From assembly GCA_002368175.1 (NCBI GenBank), contig AP018172.1, forward strand, positions 5,521,001 to 5,585,000: a stretch of 64,000 nucleotides of DNA. Reading direction: 5' to 3'. The DNA is from Calothrix sp. NIES-2098. Its GTDB lineage: Bacteria; Cyanobacteriota; Cyanobacteriia; Cyanobacteriales; Nostocaceae. Below the pieces are notes generated by a model. The model ran no database searches, had not been told where the DNA came from, and worked only from the letters and a program-made list of their open reading frames with translations. Positions 1 through 8,443 of this stretch are shown in pieces; positions within the stretch are counted from its first letter, which is position 1, and each line of letters begins with the position of its first letter. Both the position numbers and the translations under genes were made by a program.

Positions 1-291
1 GCATTGATAGATGGCTTCTAATTGTTGTTGTGGAGTTAGTCCATCGATGGTTTGTTGACTTAACTGCGCTTCAACTTGTTCTTTGAGAATTGCAACACGA
101 ACCATAAAAAATTCGTCTAGATTAGAACTGAAGATAGCAGTGAATTTCAGTCTTTCTAGTAATGGAGTGCGACGGTCTAGCGCCTCATGTAAAACCCGAC
201 GATTAAATTCTAACCAGCTGAGTTCGCGATTTAAGTAATATTGTGAATCGTTTAAATTAATATCTTTGTTAGCTTTTTTTGTTTTACTCAT
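1..291 (-). CDS. ppk: polyphosphate kinase 1, N-terminal fragment (cut by window start)
   Basis: Reading the minus strand from the ATG at 291 gives an open frame to the window edge (97 codons) beginning MSKTKKANKD. It then carries the hallmark PPK1 N-terminal block: YYLNRELSWLEFNRRV, LLERLKF and SSNLDEFFMVRVA. This block forms the start of the N domain that binds the ATP adenine ring. PPK1 reversibly makes inorganic polyphosphate from ATP and is a membrane-associated homotetramer in other bacteria. The catalytic histidines lie outside the window, so activity cannot be judged. The start is preceded by an AT-rich region without a clear ribosome binding site. It is too short to be called by a length-limited ORF search, but the family assignment is confident. 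Confidence 0.9.
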   Translation of the reverse strand, partial: MSKTKKANKDINLNDSQYYLNRELSWLEFNRRVLHEALDRRTPLLERLKFTAIFSSNLDEFFMVRVAILKEQVEAQLSQQTIDGLTPQQQLEAIYQC

Positions 292-572
292 AATAATTTT
301 TGGCAACTCTATAATGAGGCGATCGCAATTATTTTTACCTTACAGTAACATGGGCTAGTTTTTTTCAATCAGCTATCTTTTATTTTAGATTGTGAATAAT
401 CAATGTAATATTTTGAGCTAATAATATGTTTAACTTTTGATTAAGCTAAGATTTAAAATAAGTTAATAAATTTAAAAATCCGATTTAGCTTTTACAAAAA
501 CTAAACCGGATTCTATATCAATAATTATTAATTTGATACTTCAGGTAGATATCTTTTTAATACATTGTCTGG

Positions 573-1616
573 CTATTTACCTTGGAGTTTTGCTTTCCAT
601 TCCCGAATAGCGATCGCAGTTCTTTTGATAGAAGGTATGTAGGTTTGCGGAATTTCTTCTTTGATAGGAGTTTTAACTCGCCGTGGTTGGGTAGTTAAAC
701 AGTTAGTCAAACTCGGCACATAGCTTTCCAAATCCAGCGCTGTCATCACATCCTTAGCGGTTTTAAAACGCTCTTTTAAAGGAATTTTGACCATCTTTCC
801 TAAAATTTGCGCAAAATTATCGCTGACAGTCACCTCTTTTTGCCACAAAATTTCACCAGTATCCGGGTCGTAGTCAAATTCTAAAGGCCCTTTGCCTGTT
901 AATAAATAAAGACAAGTCACACCAAGCGCATAAATATCGCTAGCATACACAGGTCGTAAGGAAAACTGTTCTGGGGGTGCAAATCCCATCGTTCCTACAA
1001 AGTTAGTAGTTGCGCGATCGCTAATTGAGTGTTCGCAAGCATCAGCTAATTCCTCTTTCACTGCACCGAAATCAATCAGCACAAATCGCTGATGATCTTC
1101 ACAACGTAATAAGTTATGCGGCTTAATATCTCGATGAATAACGTGATGTTGATGCAGATACTGTAAGACTGGTAATAATTCCTGTAAAAACTGTTTGACT
1201 GCGGCTTCATTTTTGGGGCCGGATTTTCTTACTTCCCGCGCCAAAGTAGAACCACGCACATACTCTTGAACTAAATAAAATTCTCCCTTAACTTCAAAGT
1301 AGTCTAAGAGCATGGGAATCTGCGGATGATTACCTAATGCACCCAAAGCCTTTGCTTCTTTTTCAAAGCGCTGACAAGCTCTTTGCCAACTATTGAGACT
1401 TGTCACCTTAGGACACAGTTGCTTAATTACACACAATGGCTTACCAGGTAATACAGCATTTTTGGCTAGAAAGGTAATACCAAAACCACCTCTACCTAAA
1501 ATTCTCAAGATTTCATAGCGATCGCGAAATCGTTCTGAAGAGCCGCACATCCGGCCAAGTTGTGTTTGCTGGATGCACTCATGAAGATGTCTGATTTGCG
1601 GGGAAAATCGATTCAT
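573..1616 (-). CDS. serine/threonine protein kinase (Hanks type)
   Basis: A 347-residue eukaryotic-type protein kinase. Visible motifs are the glycine loop GRGGFGIT (about residue 41), the ATP-anchoring lysine in VIKQL (about 65), an FEKEA helix-C glutamate, the catalytic loop HRDIKPHN (about 163), DFGAVK, and the activation-segment end GFAPPEQ followed by SDIYALG. All catalytic residues are present, so it should be active. It has no transmembrane segment and no C-terminal sensor, unlike many cyanobacterial kinases. It also lacks the Cys-rich N-terminal zinc ribbon of related kinases and instead has about 35 residues (MNRFSPQIRHLHECIQQ) of unknown role. The substrate is unknown. It is monocistronic, flanked by intergenic DNA on both sides. 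Confidence 0.9.
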   Translation of the reverse strand: MNRFSPQIRHLHECIQQTQLGRMCGSSERFRDRYEILRILGRGGFGITFLAKNAVLPGKPLCVIKQLCPKVTSLNSWQRACQRFEKEAKALGALGNHPQIPMLLDYFEVKGEFYLVQEYVRGSTLAREVRKSGPKNEAAVKQFLQELLPVLQYLHQHHVIHRDIKPHNLLRCEDHQRFVLIDFGAVKEELADACEHSISDRATTNFVGTMGFAPPEQFSLRPVYASDIYALGVTCLYLLTGKGPLEFDYDPDTGEILWQKEVTVSDNFAQILGKMVKIPLKERFKTAKDVMTALDLESYVPSLTNCLTTQPRRVKTPIKEEIPQTYIPSIKRTAIAIREWKAKLQGK

Positions 1617-2165
1617 TGCTTCAGAACGGCTACTCTCTCTTGTCTTTAATTTAACGAGAAAGACTCCTGAGTGCTAGTAGGATTACTATATCTTTGCCAA
1701 ATCATAATTTTTCTGGCTATTTACATACAGAATTCCCCATAAAAAATTCAAAAAGCTGGAAAAAATTGCTGCTAATAATATTGACTTGTAATTCTACTTA
1801 GATATCGAATTGCTATGATAGTATTAAGTATTAGATGAACTAAGAGAATATACGGTTATAGTTGGAGAACTAGCGCTATGACTTTCCGAGATAGCGATCG
1901 CTCTAACCCAGAAATCTTTAATTTTGATAGAAATGATGATTTACTCCCACCATAATCAACTACCTTTTAATAGCATTTTCTCCTTATCTTTCTACCAGCC
2001 TAATTTATCAAACTGAATATGAAACTATCTGAGGTTATTTTATACTCTCATCCAGCAATGTGCTGATAAAAAACGATCGATAATATTAGGCAATAAATTT
2101 TGCTTATTTGCTACTTCTAAATGAAATATTATCAATCAGTCTTCTGGAAATATCTTAAAAAAATA
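1617..2165. other. intergenic region, kinase / YetF-type gene
   Basis: AT-rich divergent region of about 550 bases between the minus-strand kinase and the plus-strand membrane protein, so it should hold both promoters. The only coding hint is a 25-codon plus-strand ORF, listed separately at 1878. I found no convincing repeat or RNA gene. Confidence 0.5.
1878..1955 (+). CDS. possible 25-residue small ORF
   Basis: ATG at 1878 opens 25 codons beginning MTFRDSDRSNPE and ending DDLLPP before TAA. A GGAG sequence lies about ten bases upstream (1864-1867), which is an acceptable ribosome-binding spacing. The peptide is hydrophilic and acidic, and I do not recognise it. It may be a real small protein, the remnant of a longer gene, or chance. 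No comparative evidence is available here. Confidence 0.2.
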   Translation: MTFRDSDRSNPEIFNFDRNDDLLPP

Positions 2166-2717
2166 ATGGACAAATGGTTTTATATTAATTGGCGAGCAAT
2201 CTTTGTACCTAGTATCAGCGTGCTGGAATTAGTTATTCGCGGGTCGCTGGTTTATCTAGCCCTGTTCTCAGTGCTACGCTTATTGCCTAGCCGACAGATG
2301 GGAACTCTGGGAATAACAGATTTATTGGTAGTTGTGCTATTTGCTGAAGCTGCCCAAAATGCAATGGCGAGTAATTATACATCTATTACTGAAGGCGCTA
2401 TCTTGGTAGGAACTGTAATTTTTTGGAGCTACTTACTTAACTGGTTGGGTTACAAACTTCCTCAGTTTCAGCGCTTTCTTAATCCGCCACCATTATTGCT
2501 GGTAAAAAATGGTCGGATAATTCATCGGCATCTAGAACGGGAATTGATAACTGAAGATGAATTGATGAGTAAGTTACGCCAGCAAAGTATCGAATATTTG
2601 GAAGATGTAAAGTTAGCATTCATGGAAGCTGACGGTAGCATTAGCGTCATCACATCCGAATCTAAAACTAGTTCGATTGCTAAACAAGAGACTAAATCAA
2701 AAAGCGATCTGCCCTAA
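2166..2717 (+). CDS. YetF/DUF421-type membrane protein
   Basis: Small membrane protein of 183 residues from the ATG at 2166 (MDKWFYINW). The frame also opens at an ATG at 2121, which would add 15 residues. I prefer 2166 because family members usually begin just before the aromatic stretch. Three hydrophobic segments (about 15-35, 45-65 and 70-90) precede a cytosolic domain containing the family-typical PPPLLLVKNGRI and ELITEDELMSKLRQQ. This matches the DUF421/YetF family, whose role is poorly defined; Bacillus YetF-like proteins are linked to spore or envelope functions. It ends 40 bases before the purB start, so the two may be co-transcribed. Confidence 0.8.
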   Translation: MDKWFYINWRAIFVPSISVLELVIRGSLVYLALFSVLRLLPSRQMGTLGITDLLVVVLFAEAAQNAMASNYTSITEGAILVGTVIFWSYLLNWLGYKLPQFQRFLNPPPLLLVKNGRIIHRHLERELITEDELMSKLRQQSIEYLEDVKLAFMEADGSISVITSESKTSSIAKQETKSKSDLP

Positions 2718-2757
2718 TAAAAATGTAAAATATGACGGTTGTATTCTGTGGCGGATT

Positions 2758-4053
2758 GTGATTGAGCGTTATACCTTGCCCGAAATGGGTAATCTTTGGA
2801 GTGAAGCCTATAAGCTAAAAACTTGGTTGCAAGTAGAAATTGCTGTTTGTGAGGCTCAGGCAGAACTGGGTTACATTCCGTCTGATGCGGTTGAAGAAAT
2901 TAAAGCCAAGGCGAATTTCGATCCAAAGCGCGTACTAGAAATTGAAGCTGAAGTCCGCCACGATGTCATCGCCTTTTTAACCAATGTCAATGAATATGTT
3001 GGCGATGCAGGACGCTATATTCACCTGGGTTTAACTAGTTCTGATGTGCTAGATACAGCTTTAGCATTGCAGTTAGTAGCCAGTCTGGATGTATTGTTGC
3101 AACGCCTAGAAGATTTAATTCAGGCAATTCGCCAAAAGGCCAAAGAACATCGTTACACAGTGATGATTGGGCGTTCCCACGGCATTCATGCGGAACCAAT
3201 CACCTTTGGATTTAAGCTAGCTGGGTGGCTAGCAGAAGTGTTACGACACCAAGAACGTTTGCAAACTCTCCGCAAAACAATTGCTGTGGGTAAAATTTCT
3301 GGTGCAGTCGGAACCTATGCCAATATTGAACCACGTGTAGAAGCGATCGCCTGTCAAAAACTCGGACTCAAACCCGATACCGCCTCAACACAAGTTATTT
3401 CCCGCGATATCCACGCCGATTACGTGCAGCAATTAGCCTTAGTAGCAGCATCTATTGAACGCTTTGCTGTAGAAATTCGCAATCTGCAAAAAACAGACGT
3501 TCTCGAAGTTGAAGAATTTTTTGCCAAAGGTCAAAAAGGTTCCTCAGCCATGCCTCACAAGCGCAATCCCATCCGTTCCGAACGGCTGACAGGAATGGCG
3601 CGACTGGTGAGAAGCCATGCTGGTGCAGCTTTGGAAGACATCGCCCTCTGGCACGAACGAGATATTTCTCACAGTTCTGTAGAAAGAGTAATTTTACCCG
3701 ATGCTTGCATTTTGACCCACTTTATGCTGGTAGAGATCGCCGATCTGGTGACTAACCTACTTGTCTATCCCGAAAATATGCAACGCAATCTCAACTGCTA
3801 TGGCGGGGTAGTATTTAGCCAGAAAGTGCTACTTGCTTTAGTAGAAAAGGGAATCAGCCGCGAAGAAGCATATGCGATCGTGCAAACAAATGCTCACGCA
3901 GCTTGGAACAAACCAGATGGCAATTTCCACGATTTGATTACCAAAGATCCTCGTGTTACCGAAAAGTTAACACCAGCAGAAATTGAGTTATGTTTTGACC
4001 CCCAACAACATCTGCGGCATTTAGAACAGGTTTATCAACGCCTGGGTATCTAG
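2758..4053 (+). CDS. purB: adenylosuccinate lyase
   Basis: Adenylosuccinate lyase of 431 residues. It catalyses two fumarate-releasing steps: SAICAR to AICAR in purine synthesis, and adenylosuccinate to AMP. The frame could be extended upstream to 2677 inside the preceding gene. I choose the GTG at 2758 because the protein then starts VIERYTLPEMGNLW, the usual cyanobacterial start, and has the normal length. The fumarase-superfamily signature is seen as KGSSAMPHKRNP (about residue 265). Other active-site motifs are HLGLTSSDVLDTA (about residue 90) and GRSHGIHAEPITFG (about 140). The family and function are certain; the start codon is inferred. Confidence 0.95.
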   Translation: MIERYTLPEMGNLWSEAYKLKTWLQVEIAVCEAQAELGYIPSDAVEEIKAKANFDPKRVLEIEAEVRHDVIAFLTNVNEYVGDAGRYIHLGLTSSDVLDTALALQLVASLDVLLQRLEDLIQAIRQKAKEHRYTVMIGRSHGIHAEPITFGFKLAGWLAEVLRHQERLQTLRKTIAVGKISGAVGTYANIEPRVEAIACQKLGLKPDTASTQVISRDIHADYVQQLALVAASIERFAVEIRNLQKTDVLEVEEFFAKGQKGSSAMPHKRNPIRSERLTGMARLVRSHAGAALEDIALWHERDISHSSVERVILPDACILTHFMLVEIADLVTNLLVYPENMQRNLNCYGGVVFSQKVLLALVEKGISREEAYAIVQTNAHAAWNKPDGNFHDLITKDPRVTEKLTPAEIELCFDPQQHLRHLEQVYQRLGI

Positions 4054-4060
4054 AAGTTAG

Positions 4061-4160
4061 GCATAGGGCAAGGAGGAGAGATGGTGAAGAGGGGGAAGAA
4101 AACTCCCCACACTTCCTTGTCTTCCTTGTCTCCCCTGCTTCTTTCGTTCCCCAAAACTGA
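4061..4160. repeat. interspersed purine/pyrimidine-rich repeat copy
   Basis: Downstream of purB lies a strand-asymmetric block that begins GCATAGGG, continues with GGAGGAGAGATG and AGAAAACTCC, and ends CCCCAAAACT. The same word order (GCATAGGG, GGAGGAGAGATG, AGAAAACTCC, CACACT, ACCAAAACTC) occurs at 13731-14050, so both are degenerate copies of one family. Such gene-end repeats are common in Nostocales. It is not coding. Confidence 0.55.
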
Positions 4161-4286
4161 TTTATTTGATGTAAAATATTATATATATCGTGTACTGAGA
4201 ATATTTAAGCTTCCATTGGCGATTAATTTCCGTAAAAACTATTAATCGCAACCATTGGCCTATTTAGTAGCCCTGTGAGTGTCCTG

Positions 4287-4850
4287 ATGATTGACATACT
4301 AGCCACCCTTTCCGCTTCTGCGGCAGCAGGAATCAGAATAGGTATACCCCTACTCATCATTGGATTCTTGCACGGAGGTTATTTGTGGTCAAAAGTCCCG
4401 ATTTTGTCTCACATTTCATCACCAGTGTTGCTAGCATTCTTCAGTATCTGGTCTGTGGTTGAACTGGTTGCTTCAAAAAAGCGGTTAGGGCAGAGAGTGC
4501 TACAAATATTTGAGTTATTGTTGTCCCCTATTGTGGGAGCAATCATGGGATTAACAGTAGCTTCAACAACAATAGGCCCTAATTGGCTAATTGCAGTTAT
4601 TGGGGGTTTGTTAGCTTTAGTATTCCAACTAGTACAAGTCGGTTGGTTCTACCGCTTGCGTGGCCTACCATTGTGGGCAGTATTTCTTCAAGATTTTTTG
4701 TGCGTTGTTTTAGTATTATTTGCCTTTAAAGCTCCCTGGCCCGGAGGATTAATTACTCTTATCCTCCTCTGGTTTGCCATTCGTAGTGCGAAAGAATGGT
4801 ATGACTGGTATTGGCAATACCGTCGTCGTCAGTCCAAAGCCAAGAGTTAA
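4287..4850 (+). CDS. DUF4126-type membrane protein
   Basis: A 187-residue, strongly hydrophobic protein with about five membrane segments. I start it at the ATG at 4287 (MIDILATLSASAAAG); a GTG at 4275 would add four residues. The N-terminal ATLSASAAAGIRIGIPLL and the following VVELVASKKRLGQR fit the DUF4126 family found across cyanobacteria. The C-terminus is a short basic tail (YRRRQSKAKS), likely cytosolic. The function is unknown. It converges on the WD40 gene, with about 70 bases between stops that contain degenerate GTCAACAGTCAAAAG-type repeat sequence. Confidence 0.7.
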   Translation: MIDILATLSASAAAGIRIGIPLLIIGFLHGGYLWSKVPILSHISSPVLLAFFSIWSVVELVASKKRLGQRVLQIFELLLSPIVGAIMGLTVASTTIGPNWLIAVIGGLLALVFQLVQVGWFYRLRGLPLWAVFLQDFLCVVLVLFAFKAPWPGGLITLILLWFAIRSAKEWYDWYWQYRRRQSKAKS

Positions 4851-4918
4851 GGCTCAGAAGTCAACAGTCAAAAGTTAATCTTTTAAATGGTAAACCGATC
4901 AAAAGATGTAAAGTCGGT

Positions 4919-5968
4919 TCATTGTGGTATTTGCCAAATCTTTATAGTGCCATCCTGACTGCCACTGGCAAAAGTTTTTCCATCAGGATTGAAAGCAACA
5001 GACCAAACTTTTTCTGTTTGCGCCTTGAAAGTGCTGATAATTTTGCCAGTCTTAACATTCCATAGTTTGATAGTGCCGTCTTGGCTGCCACTAGCAAGAG
5101 TTTTTCCATCTAGACTGAAAGCAACTGTTCTCACTTCACCTGTATGACCAGTCAAAGTGTGGATGAGTTTGCCACTATTAACATTCCACAGCTTAATAGC
5201 ATTGTCACGGATGCCTGCGGCAAGGGTTTTCCCATCTGGGGTAATGGCGATATCATTAATCAACGATTTGGCATCGAAACTACTGAGAACTTTACCAGTA
5301 CTAACATTCCATAATTGACTAGCTTGGCCTGAACCACTTCTAGCAAAGAATGTCTGACCATCTGGGCTAAAAGCAATGGGTACAGATTTGAAATTATCAA
5401 ATCCCCTTCTGGAAGCATTGAAGTCATCTGGAATGCGGATAATTTCTCCAGTGCGCCAATTCCACAGCCTGATGTTAGCGCCCCCATCGAGACCACTGGC
5501 TAGTGTCTGTCCATCTGGACTAAAGACAACATCAATCACAGGTTCTGAATGCTTAAGGGTTCGGATGAGTTCTCCAGTGCTAACATTCCACAGACTAAGA
5601 GTTCCATTCTGACTACCACTAGCGAGAATCTGACCATCTGGGCTAAAGTTCACAGCCCAAGCCTGTCCGGTAAAGGTACGGATAACTTTTCCAGTGCTGG
5701 GATTCCAAAGTTTAACTGTTTTAGCACCAGCACTGGCAAGAGTAGAACCAACAGGATTGTTTGCCCTAGATACTTCTGGCGAATAAGCAACCGAATAACC
5801 CGAATCTGAGTCTGTTGAGAGCTTGCGAAGCAGTTGACTATTTTGCGAAGATTGGGTAATTAAGTCCTGAGTCTTGGAAGTAAAGGTATTGCAACCGCAA
5901 ACAGCAGTAGTTACTACGGTAAGAGTCAATACTGTGATTGCTTTCCAAGGGATATGGTTCAGAGTCAT
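4919..5968 (-). CDS. WD40-repeat protein, probable lipoprotein
   Basis: About 349 residues from the ATG at 5968 (MTLNHIPWKAITVL); an upstream ATG at 6010 would add 14. The N-terminus has a hydrophobic segment ending TTAVCGC, a plausible lipobox (V-C-G-C), so the protein is probably exported and lipid-anchored. Seven WD40 units follow, each with the pattern xVxFSPDGxxLASGSxDGTIKLWNxxTGK. That is exactly enough for one closed seven-bladed propeller. The fourth blade is the most divergent (FFARSGSGQASQLW). There is no catalytic or signalling domain, so it is likely a scaffold or binding protein. It lies 86 bases downstream of hemH on the same strand and may share its transcript, but no functional link is evident. 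Confidence 0.85.
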   Translation of the reverse strand: MTLNHIPWKAITVLTLTVVTTAVCGCNTFTSKTQDLITQSSQNSQLLRKLSTDSDSGYSVAYSPEVSRANNPVGSTLASAGAKTVKLWNPSTGKVIRTFTGQAWAVNFSPDGQILASGSQNGTLSLWNVSTGELIRTLKHSEPVIDVVFSPDGQTLASGLDGGANIRLWNWRTGEIIRIPDDFNASRRGFDNFKSVPIAFSPDGQTFFARSGSGQASQLWNVSTGKVLSSFDAKSLINDIAITPDGKTLAAGIRDNAIKLWNVNSGKLIHTLTGHTGEVRTVAFSLDGKTLASGSQDGTIKLWNVKTGKIISTFKAQTEKVWSVAFNPDGKTFASGSQDGTIKIWQIPQ

Positions 5969-6054
5969 TATAGGTCTGCAACCTAAACTTTTATATATGA
6001 CTCGACTCATTCAAAAACATACTGTTCCGTTGTCAGTTTCAATGTGCGTAGCGC

Positions 6055-7218
6055 TTATAAAAGGCCAATCATGTGCAGCAGTCCCCGACCGGTTACTAGC
6101 TCAATGATTAAGGCGATAAAACCAAGCATAGCAATTCGACCATTCCAAACTTCGGCGCTAGTTGTTATACCCCATTCCCAACGCTCTTGGGGATACATTT
6201 TCACCTTTTTCTTCATCTGGGCGGCTTGCGAAAGCTTGAAGTTAGGTTTTGTCAGCGCATCAATGACTAAATCTGCCAATGCTCTAATAAAGACTGGATG
6301 GGTATTAGGAGCAGGTACGCGCCGGAAGTTATGAATTCCTGCTTCCTCAGCTATTTCTCGATACTCAATGTCAATTTCCTGTAGTGTCTCGATGTGTTCT
6401 GAGACAAAACTGATAGGTACGACGACGATATCTTTGACGCCTTTAGCTCCTAATTCTTTGAGAGCATCTTCAGTGTAAGGTTGCAGCCATTCTACAGGGC
6501 CTACACGACTTTGATAAGCTAACGTGTGAGCATTGGGACGATTGAGGGTACGCATAATTAGAACTGTACATTCCTCAATTTCTTGTTGGTAAGGGTCGCC
6601 TGCTTCTTCTACATAGCTTTTTGGCACACCATGAGCACTGAAGAAGATATGAACTTCATCAGGATTAGGAAATCGATCGAGTTCTTGGGCGATGAGTTCT
6701 GCCATTGCTTGCAGATAACTCGGTTGTTTATACCAGGAGGGAATAACAGTGTATTCAAGTGGTTGAAGTTTTGGGTTTTCTTGCCAAAGTTTTTCTAAAA
6801 GGCGGAAGCTGGAGCCACTGGTACTGATAGAAAATTGGGGGTATAGGGGTAAGATCACCAAGCGTTCGATATTATCTTGAGCAACGAGAGCGATCGCTTC
6901 TTCAGTATAGGGATGCCAGTATCGCATTCCCACATAAATATTCGCTTCTTGCCCTAAATCTTGCAGCTGCTGTTTCAAGGCTTCACCTTGCGCTTCTGTA
7001 ATGCGCCGCAGTGGGGAACCACCCCCAATTTGCTTGTAGTTTTCTTGAGATGTTTTGGTGCGTCGCGAAGCAATGAACCAAGCTAAGGGTCTTTGCAGCG
7101 AACGAAATGGTAGGCGAATAATTTCTGGATCGGAAAACAGGTTAAACAAAAACGGCCCAACGTCTTCCAGCTTATCGGGGCCACCGAGATTAAGTAATAA
7201 AACGCCTACACGACCCAT
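6055..7218 (-). CDS. hemH: ferrochelatase with C-terminal CAB-like helix
   Basis: A 387-residue ferrochelatase, which inserts Fe2+ into protoporphyrin IX to make protoheme. It starts MGRVGVLLLNLGGPDK. The catalytic His is in FFSAHGVPKSY (about residue 200), and the metal-path glutamate lies in VSEHIETLQEID. The C-terminal 45 residues are a hydrophobic chlorophyll a/b-binding-type segment with the motif EVWNGRIAMLGFIA, the usual extension of cyanobacterial and plastid type II ferrochelatases. The family literature ties this helix to pigment binding, dimerisation and balance between heme and chlorophyll branches. It is divergently arranged with a methyltransferase, and a 7-bp inverted repeat lies between them. 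Confidence 0.97.
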   Translation of the reverse strand: MGRVGVLLLNLGGPDKLEDVGPFLFNLFSDPEIIRLPFRSLQRPLAWFIASRRTKTSQENYKQIGGGSPLRRITEAQGEALKQQLQDLGQEANIYVGMRYWHPYTEEAIALVAQDNIERLVILPLYPQFSISTSGSSFRLLEKLWQENPKLQPLEYTVIPSWYKQPSYLQAMAELIAQELDRFPNPDEVHIFFSAHGVPKSYVEEAGDPYQQEIEECTVLIMRTLNRPNAHTLAYQSRVGPVEWLQPYTEDALKELGAKGVKDIVVVPISFVSEHIETLQEIDIEYREIAEEAGIHNFRRVPAPNTHPVFIRALADLVIDALTKPNFKLSQAAQMKKKVKMYPQERWEWGITTSAEVWNGRIAMLGFIALIIELVTGRGLLHMIGLL

Positions 7219-7258
7219 AGCAGTTACTTTCCCCCAACCCTTTCAGTTTTTTTACTAA

Positions 7259-7296
7259 TGTTAACAATATATCTTTATTAAATATAAAGGTTAACA
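7259..7296. promoter_or_regulatory. inverted repeat in hemH/methyltransferase divergent promoter
   Basis: TGTTAAC at 7259-7265 and GTTAACA at 7290-7296 form a perfect 7-bp inverted repeat with a 24-base AT-rich spacer, itself containing a partial CTTTA/TAAAG dyad. It occupies most of the 93-base gap between the two divergent starts. A transcription-factor operator is the natural reading, but no known regulator consensus matches. Confidence 0.35.
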
Positions 7297-7311
7297 GGAC
7301 AGAAAGTTGTT

Positions 7312-7935
7312 ATGGCAACAATTTTAAGAGACTGGAGTTACCGCTATCAGTGGCTATATGACGGCATATCAGGTTTAGCGGCGTTAAGTGTAGGTGGTGA
7401 AACTCGGTTTCGGCAACTAGCTTTGCAAGGTTTAACAATCAACTCAGACACTAAGATTTTAGATTTATGTTGTGGCAGCGGTCAGGCAACACAATTTTTG
7501 GTGAAATATTCACAAAATGTAACAGGATTGGATGCCTCTCCCTTATCTTTGAAACGGGCAAAGCAGAATGTACCTAGCGCCACCTACGTAGAAGCTTTTG
7601 CCGAAAATATGCCTTTTACTGATTCTGAATTTGATGTTGTGCATACCAGTGTGGCGCTACATGAGATGGAACCTGAGCAATTGCGACAAATTATTAATGA
7701 GGTTTATCGAGTCCTGAAACCAGGTGGTGTGTTCGCGCTCGTGGATTTTCACGCTCCTACAAATCCTATATTTTGGCCTGGAGTGTCACTATTTTTGCTG
7801 TTGTTTGAAACAGAGACAGCTTGGCAACTATTAAAAACTGATTTACCTGCGGTGTTAGCAGAAACAGGATTTGAGGTTAGTGAACCAAAATTATATGCAG
7901 GTGGAAGTTTACAAGTGATTCAAGCAAAAAAGTGA
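7312..7935 (+). CDS. class I SAM-dependent methyltransferase
   Basis: A 207-residue methyltransferase of the UbiE/type-11 superfamily. Motif I is ILDLCCGSGQATQFL (about residue 51). Motif II/post-I acidic contact is TGLDASPLSL. Further on come AENMPFTDSEFDVVHTS and VLKPGGVFALVDFH. The substrate cannot be read from sequence. The divergent neighbour hemH suggests tetrapyrrole or quinone chemistry, but only weakly. The ATG follows a GGACAGAAAG stretch, and the length is normal for a single-domain enzyme. Confidence 0.85.
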   Translation: MATILRDWSYRYQWLYDGISGLAALSVGGETRFRQLALQGLTINSDTKILDLCCGSGQATQFLVKYSQNVTGLDASPLSLKRAKQNVPSATYVEAFAENMPFTDSEFDVVHTSVALHEMEPEQLRQIINEVYRVLKPGGVFALVDFHAPTNPIFWPGVSLFLLLFETETAWQLLKTDLPAVLAETGFEVSEPKLYAGGSLQVIQAKK

Positions 7936-8443
7936 GAGATATCGCTTAAATAATGGCAGGCATTTTGTCTGCCCTATTAAAAATTTAGTGTTATGGTATA
8001 TAGTCATTCACTTTATCCAAAGTTATCGAAGATTTTCATCTATCTCTGGTTGAAAGTGGAGTATTTCTATCGCCTACAAAAATAAATGTTAGACCTAGCC
8101 CATATTTGGCAGAATTTATTATTTTGAATCGTTTGGTTTATATGATGAGTTCGGCGCGATTAAAGAATAATAAAAAATAGCGATTGCAGTCTTTTATGGA
8201 GCAAAATATTAGCATCTTAACACTAGAGATATTTCGTTATCAGACCTTGACGCACCCTGCTAATTGATAAAGAGTGTTATAAGTCATTCATGGAAGGGAA
8301 TACTGAAACTAGTGCAGCAATAAAGTAATAAAGCAAACACTTAAAATCTACAGAAAGCCTACGTCATCAGCTTTTTGAATTTTGAGCTTTGATTTCGTGT
8401 GGCTGCACTAGGTTATCAGTACGCTTCTTCATCTATCCTCAAT
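7936..8443. other. intergenic region without recognised genes
   Basis: About 500 bases of AT-rich sequence. A short imperfect hairpin (stem GGCAGGC/GTCTGCC with one G-T pair, 7955-7973) follows the methyltransferase stop and may help end its transcript, though no strong T-run follows. A GTG at 8399 in frame with the next gene is the only alternative start. Confidence 0.4.

Noticed and set aside
2677..2757. N-terminal extension of purB overlapping the YetF-type gene
   Set aside because: The extension has no family resemblance; a GTG at 2758 gives the normal length and start.
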